DNA of 6,247 bases from a bacterium (GTDB lineage: Bacteria; Oederibacteriota; Muellerivitia; Muellerivitales; Muellerivitaceae): positions 1 through 6,247 of the forward strand of contig JAICXI010000118.1 in assembly GCA_025980505.1 (NCBI GenBank), in the 5' to 3' direction. Of the stretch, positions 5,240-6,247 are shown piece after piece; positions within the stretch are counted from its first letter, which is position 1; each line of letters starts with the position of its first letter. Under the pieces are notes generated by a model that had not been told where the DNA came from, made no database searches, and worked only from the letters and a program-made list of their open reading frames with translations. The position numbers and the translations under genes are program-made.

Positions 5240-5953
5240 TTACTTCTCGATGCCGAACCGCTCGCCCATTTTTTCCGCGTTCGACGGATAGACCGTGTAA
5301 TAGCGGGAGAGCAACAGTTGTTTCTCCTCCATCCCCACTTGGGGGGATCCCAGCACAGGCACCAGGTAGCCTTCCAGCACGGACCTGTCCCGGGTCACCT
5401 CCATCATGCTGTCCAGGGCCACGGCAGGGTTGAAGAAGGAAAGGTCCGCGGGGCCGTCCGCCGAGGGCGCCGCCACGGGCCTTTTAAGCTCGTCCCCCAG
5501 GAAAGCCAGCACCTGGGAGGCCGGCAGGGGCAGGCGGGCGGCGAACTGGATGAGGAACTGACGCTCCCCCGCGTAGGCGGCCGGCAGTTTGGGCAGGGCC
5601 TGGGAAAGCTCGGAGAGGGCCTGGGAAGGGTTCCGCCCCAGGGTTCCCAGTTGGGCGGCCAGCAGCGTGGAATCGGCCCGGTTGTCCGACCGAAGCCCGA
5701 AGGGGTAAAGGGTGGCCACCGCGGCCATGGCCTTGCCCGTGGCCGAAGGGGGGAAAAGGCCCGTGAGCTTCGCGAGCTTTTCCGAAAGGCCCCGCTTTTG
5801 AACCAGCAAGCGCAGGTCCGTTTCCCGGTCCCCCGTGGGTTCCACCAGGGCGGTCACACGGCTCCCCTTTTGGGGCGCCGCCGCGGCGGAAGACACCTGG
5901 CCCGAAAGCGCCAGGCCCGTTAAGGCAAAAATACCGATCCAACGTTGATCCAT
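5240..5953 (-). CDS. Secreted, cysteine-free, probably alpha-helical protein of unknown function
   Basis: The 237-residue product opens with a Sec signal peptide (MDQRW, core IGIFALTGLALSG, cleavage in the Ala run near residues 24-27). The mature part has no cysteines and is rich in Leu, Ala, Glu and Lys. It reads as a series of amphipathic helices (about 44-66, 94-122, 128-140, 145-157, 176-200, 208-235), compatible with a helical-bundle or helical-repeat periplasmic protein. I recognise no family motif. The ATG at 5953 is preceded by AAGGAGG at ideal spacing. The upstream gene stops only ten bases before this start, so the two are co-transcribed and probably translationally coupled. A strong terminator follows. 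A chaperone, adaptor or assembly role for the upstream product is possible but is pure inference from pairing. Confidence 0.85.
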   Translation of the reverse strand: MDQRWIGIFALTGLALSGQVSSAAAAPQKGSRVTALVEPTGDRETDLRLLVQKRGLSEKLAKLTGLFPPSATGKAMAAVATLYPFGLRSDNRADSTLLAAQLGTLGRNPSQALSELSQALPKLPAAYAGERQFLIQFAARLPLPASQVLAFLGDELKRPVAAPSADGPADLSFFNPAVALDSMMEVTRDRSVLEGYLVPVLGSPQVGMEEKQLLLSRYYTVYPSNAEKMGERFGIEK

Positions 5954-5958
5954 GGTTT

Positions 5959-5965
5959 CCTCCTT
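5959..5965 (-). promoter_or_regulatory. Shine-Dalgarno overlapping the upstream stop codon
   Basis: On the minus strand the upstream gene's stop and this site read TAAGGAGG: the consensus AAGGAGG shares bases with the TAA (5964-5966) and lies five bases from the ATG at 5953. Ribosomes ending on the first gene would be placed directly for the second, which supports coupling. Confidence 0.75.
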
Positions 5966-6247
5966 ATTGGACTTTCATGGCGTTGAAACCGTCGATGAGC
6001 GTCACCGTGGTGCCGCCCGAGAGGTCCCAAACGCTGTTCACGTTGCCCGCCGCTGTCACGCCCGCGCCGGAGACCTTGCTCCAGACCGCCGCCGAGGAAA
6101 GGCCGGACGGCAGCTGCAAGGTCAGGCTTTTCCCGCCCTGGGTATAGGTCCGGTTGGCCAGGGGGACCGGGTCCACCCATTGCCGCACCGCGTAGACCGG
6201 GTCGTAAAACAAGACGCTTCCCTTCCAGGTGCCGTTCACGGCCAGGA
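5964..6247 (-). CDS. C-terminal part of an exported-looking beta-rich protein (5' end off window)
   Basis: The frame is open from the right edge to TAA at 5964, giving 93 visible residues. An internal GTG at 6237-6239 (valine in VNGTWKGS) could in principle start translation, but the frame continues open upstream through Leu-Ala and no Shine-Dalgarno is visible in the few bases left. So it is most likely the tail of a longer protein. The sequence is beta-strand-like, cysteine-free, rich in Thr, Gly, Ser, Val and Trp, with YTQGGKSLTLQLPSG in the middle. It ends in a TTVTLIDGF segment and KVQ. That composition is typical of extracellular beta-sandwich or enzyme C-terminal domains, but I recognise no family. 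It forms the first visible gene of a two-gene unit with 5240-5953. Confidence 0.8.
   Translation of the reverse strand, partial: LAVNGTWKGSVLFYDPVYAVRQWVDPVPLANRTYTQGGKSLTLQLPSGLSSAAVWSKVSGAGVTAAGNVNSVWDLSGGTTVTLIDGFNAMKVQ

Noticed and set aside
5114..5923. Plus-strand 269-residue frame, and a similar one at 4416-5132
   Set aside because: Both are rich in Gly, Arg, His and Gln as expected of antisense to GC-rich genes, overlap well-supported minus-strand genes, and have no ribosome sites.

Overview
The window is GC-rich, with short AT-richer spacers, and looks like chromosomal DNA of an uncultured diderm-type bacterium. The clues are Sec and lipoprotein signal peptides, secreted proteins on long Thr/Pro (T-P-T) stalks, a trace of an NHL-type propeller lipoprotein, a DUF6498-like membrane protein, and an intergenic block resembling the dispersed 'GTCATTGCGAG' repeats of several candidate phyla. 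T-P-T stalks joined to NHL repeats are common in lineages such as FCPU426 or Elusimicrobia-like bacteria, but that placement is inference. There is no phage, transposase, CRISPR, rRNA or tRNA.

Layout from the left. Positions 1-839 (minus) hold the N-terminal 279 residues of a secreted protein: signal peptide, six-cysteine domain, then a T/P/S stalk that runs off the edge. Positions 840-1388 have no convincing gene. At 1421-1525 (minus) is a 34-residue single-pass membrane microprotein with a Shine-Dalgarno sequence and an intrinsic terminator. Positions 1526-2154 are non-coding and include the repeat-like block at about 1803-1915. At 2155-2781 (minus) is a complete beta-class carbonic anhydrase. 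A divergent spacer with a promoter-like site inside an inverted repeat separates it from 2989-3870 (plus), a secreted conserved protein of unknown function.

A GC-rich hairpin at 3879-3902 sits between that gene and a convergent broken lipoprotein gene at 3903-4226 (minus). The latter has two opposite frame changes and keeps only one propeller-like repeat. Upstream of it on the same strand is 4353-5093, a six-helix DUF6498-like membrane protein. From the right edge, a 5'-truncated protein (5964-6247) and a secreted cysteine-free helical protein (5240-5953) form a tightly coupled pair ending at a strong hairpin terminator.

The genes do not form one pathway. Most encode envelope or exported proteins in one- or two-gene units; carbonic anhydrase is the only clear enzyme. 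Three minus-strand genes have an extended -10 promoter-like element (TGn plus a TATAAT-like hexamer) with no good -35. No complete novel multi-gene system is visible. The points most worth a second look are the membrane microprotein, the frame-disrupted lipoprotein, the cysteine-bearing stalk protein, the structured divergent spacer and the repeat block.
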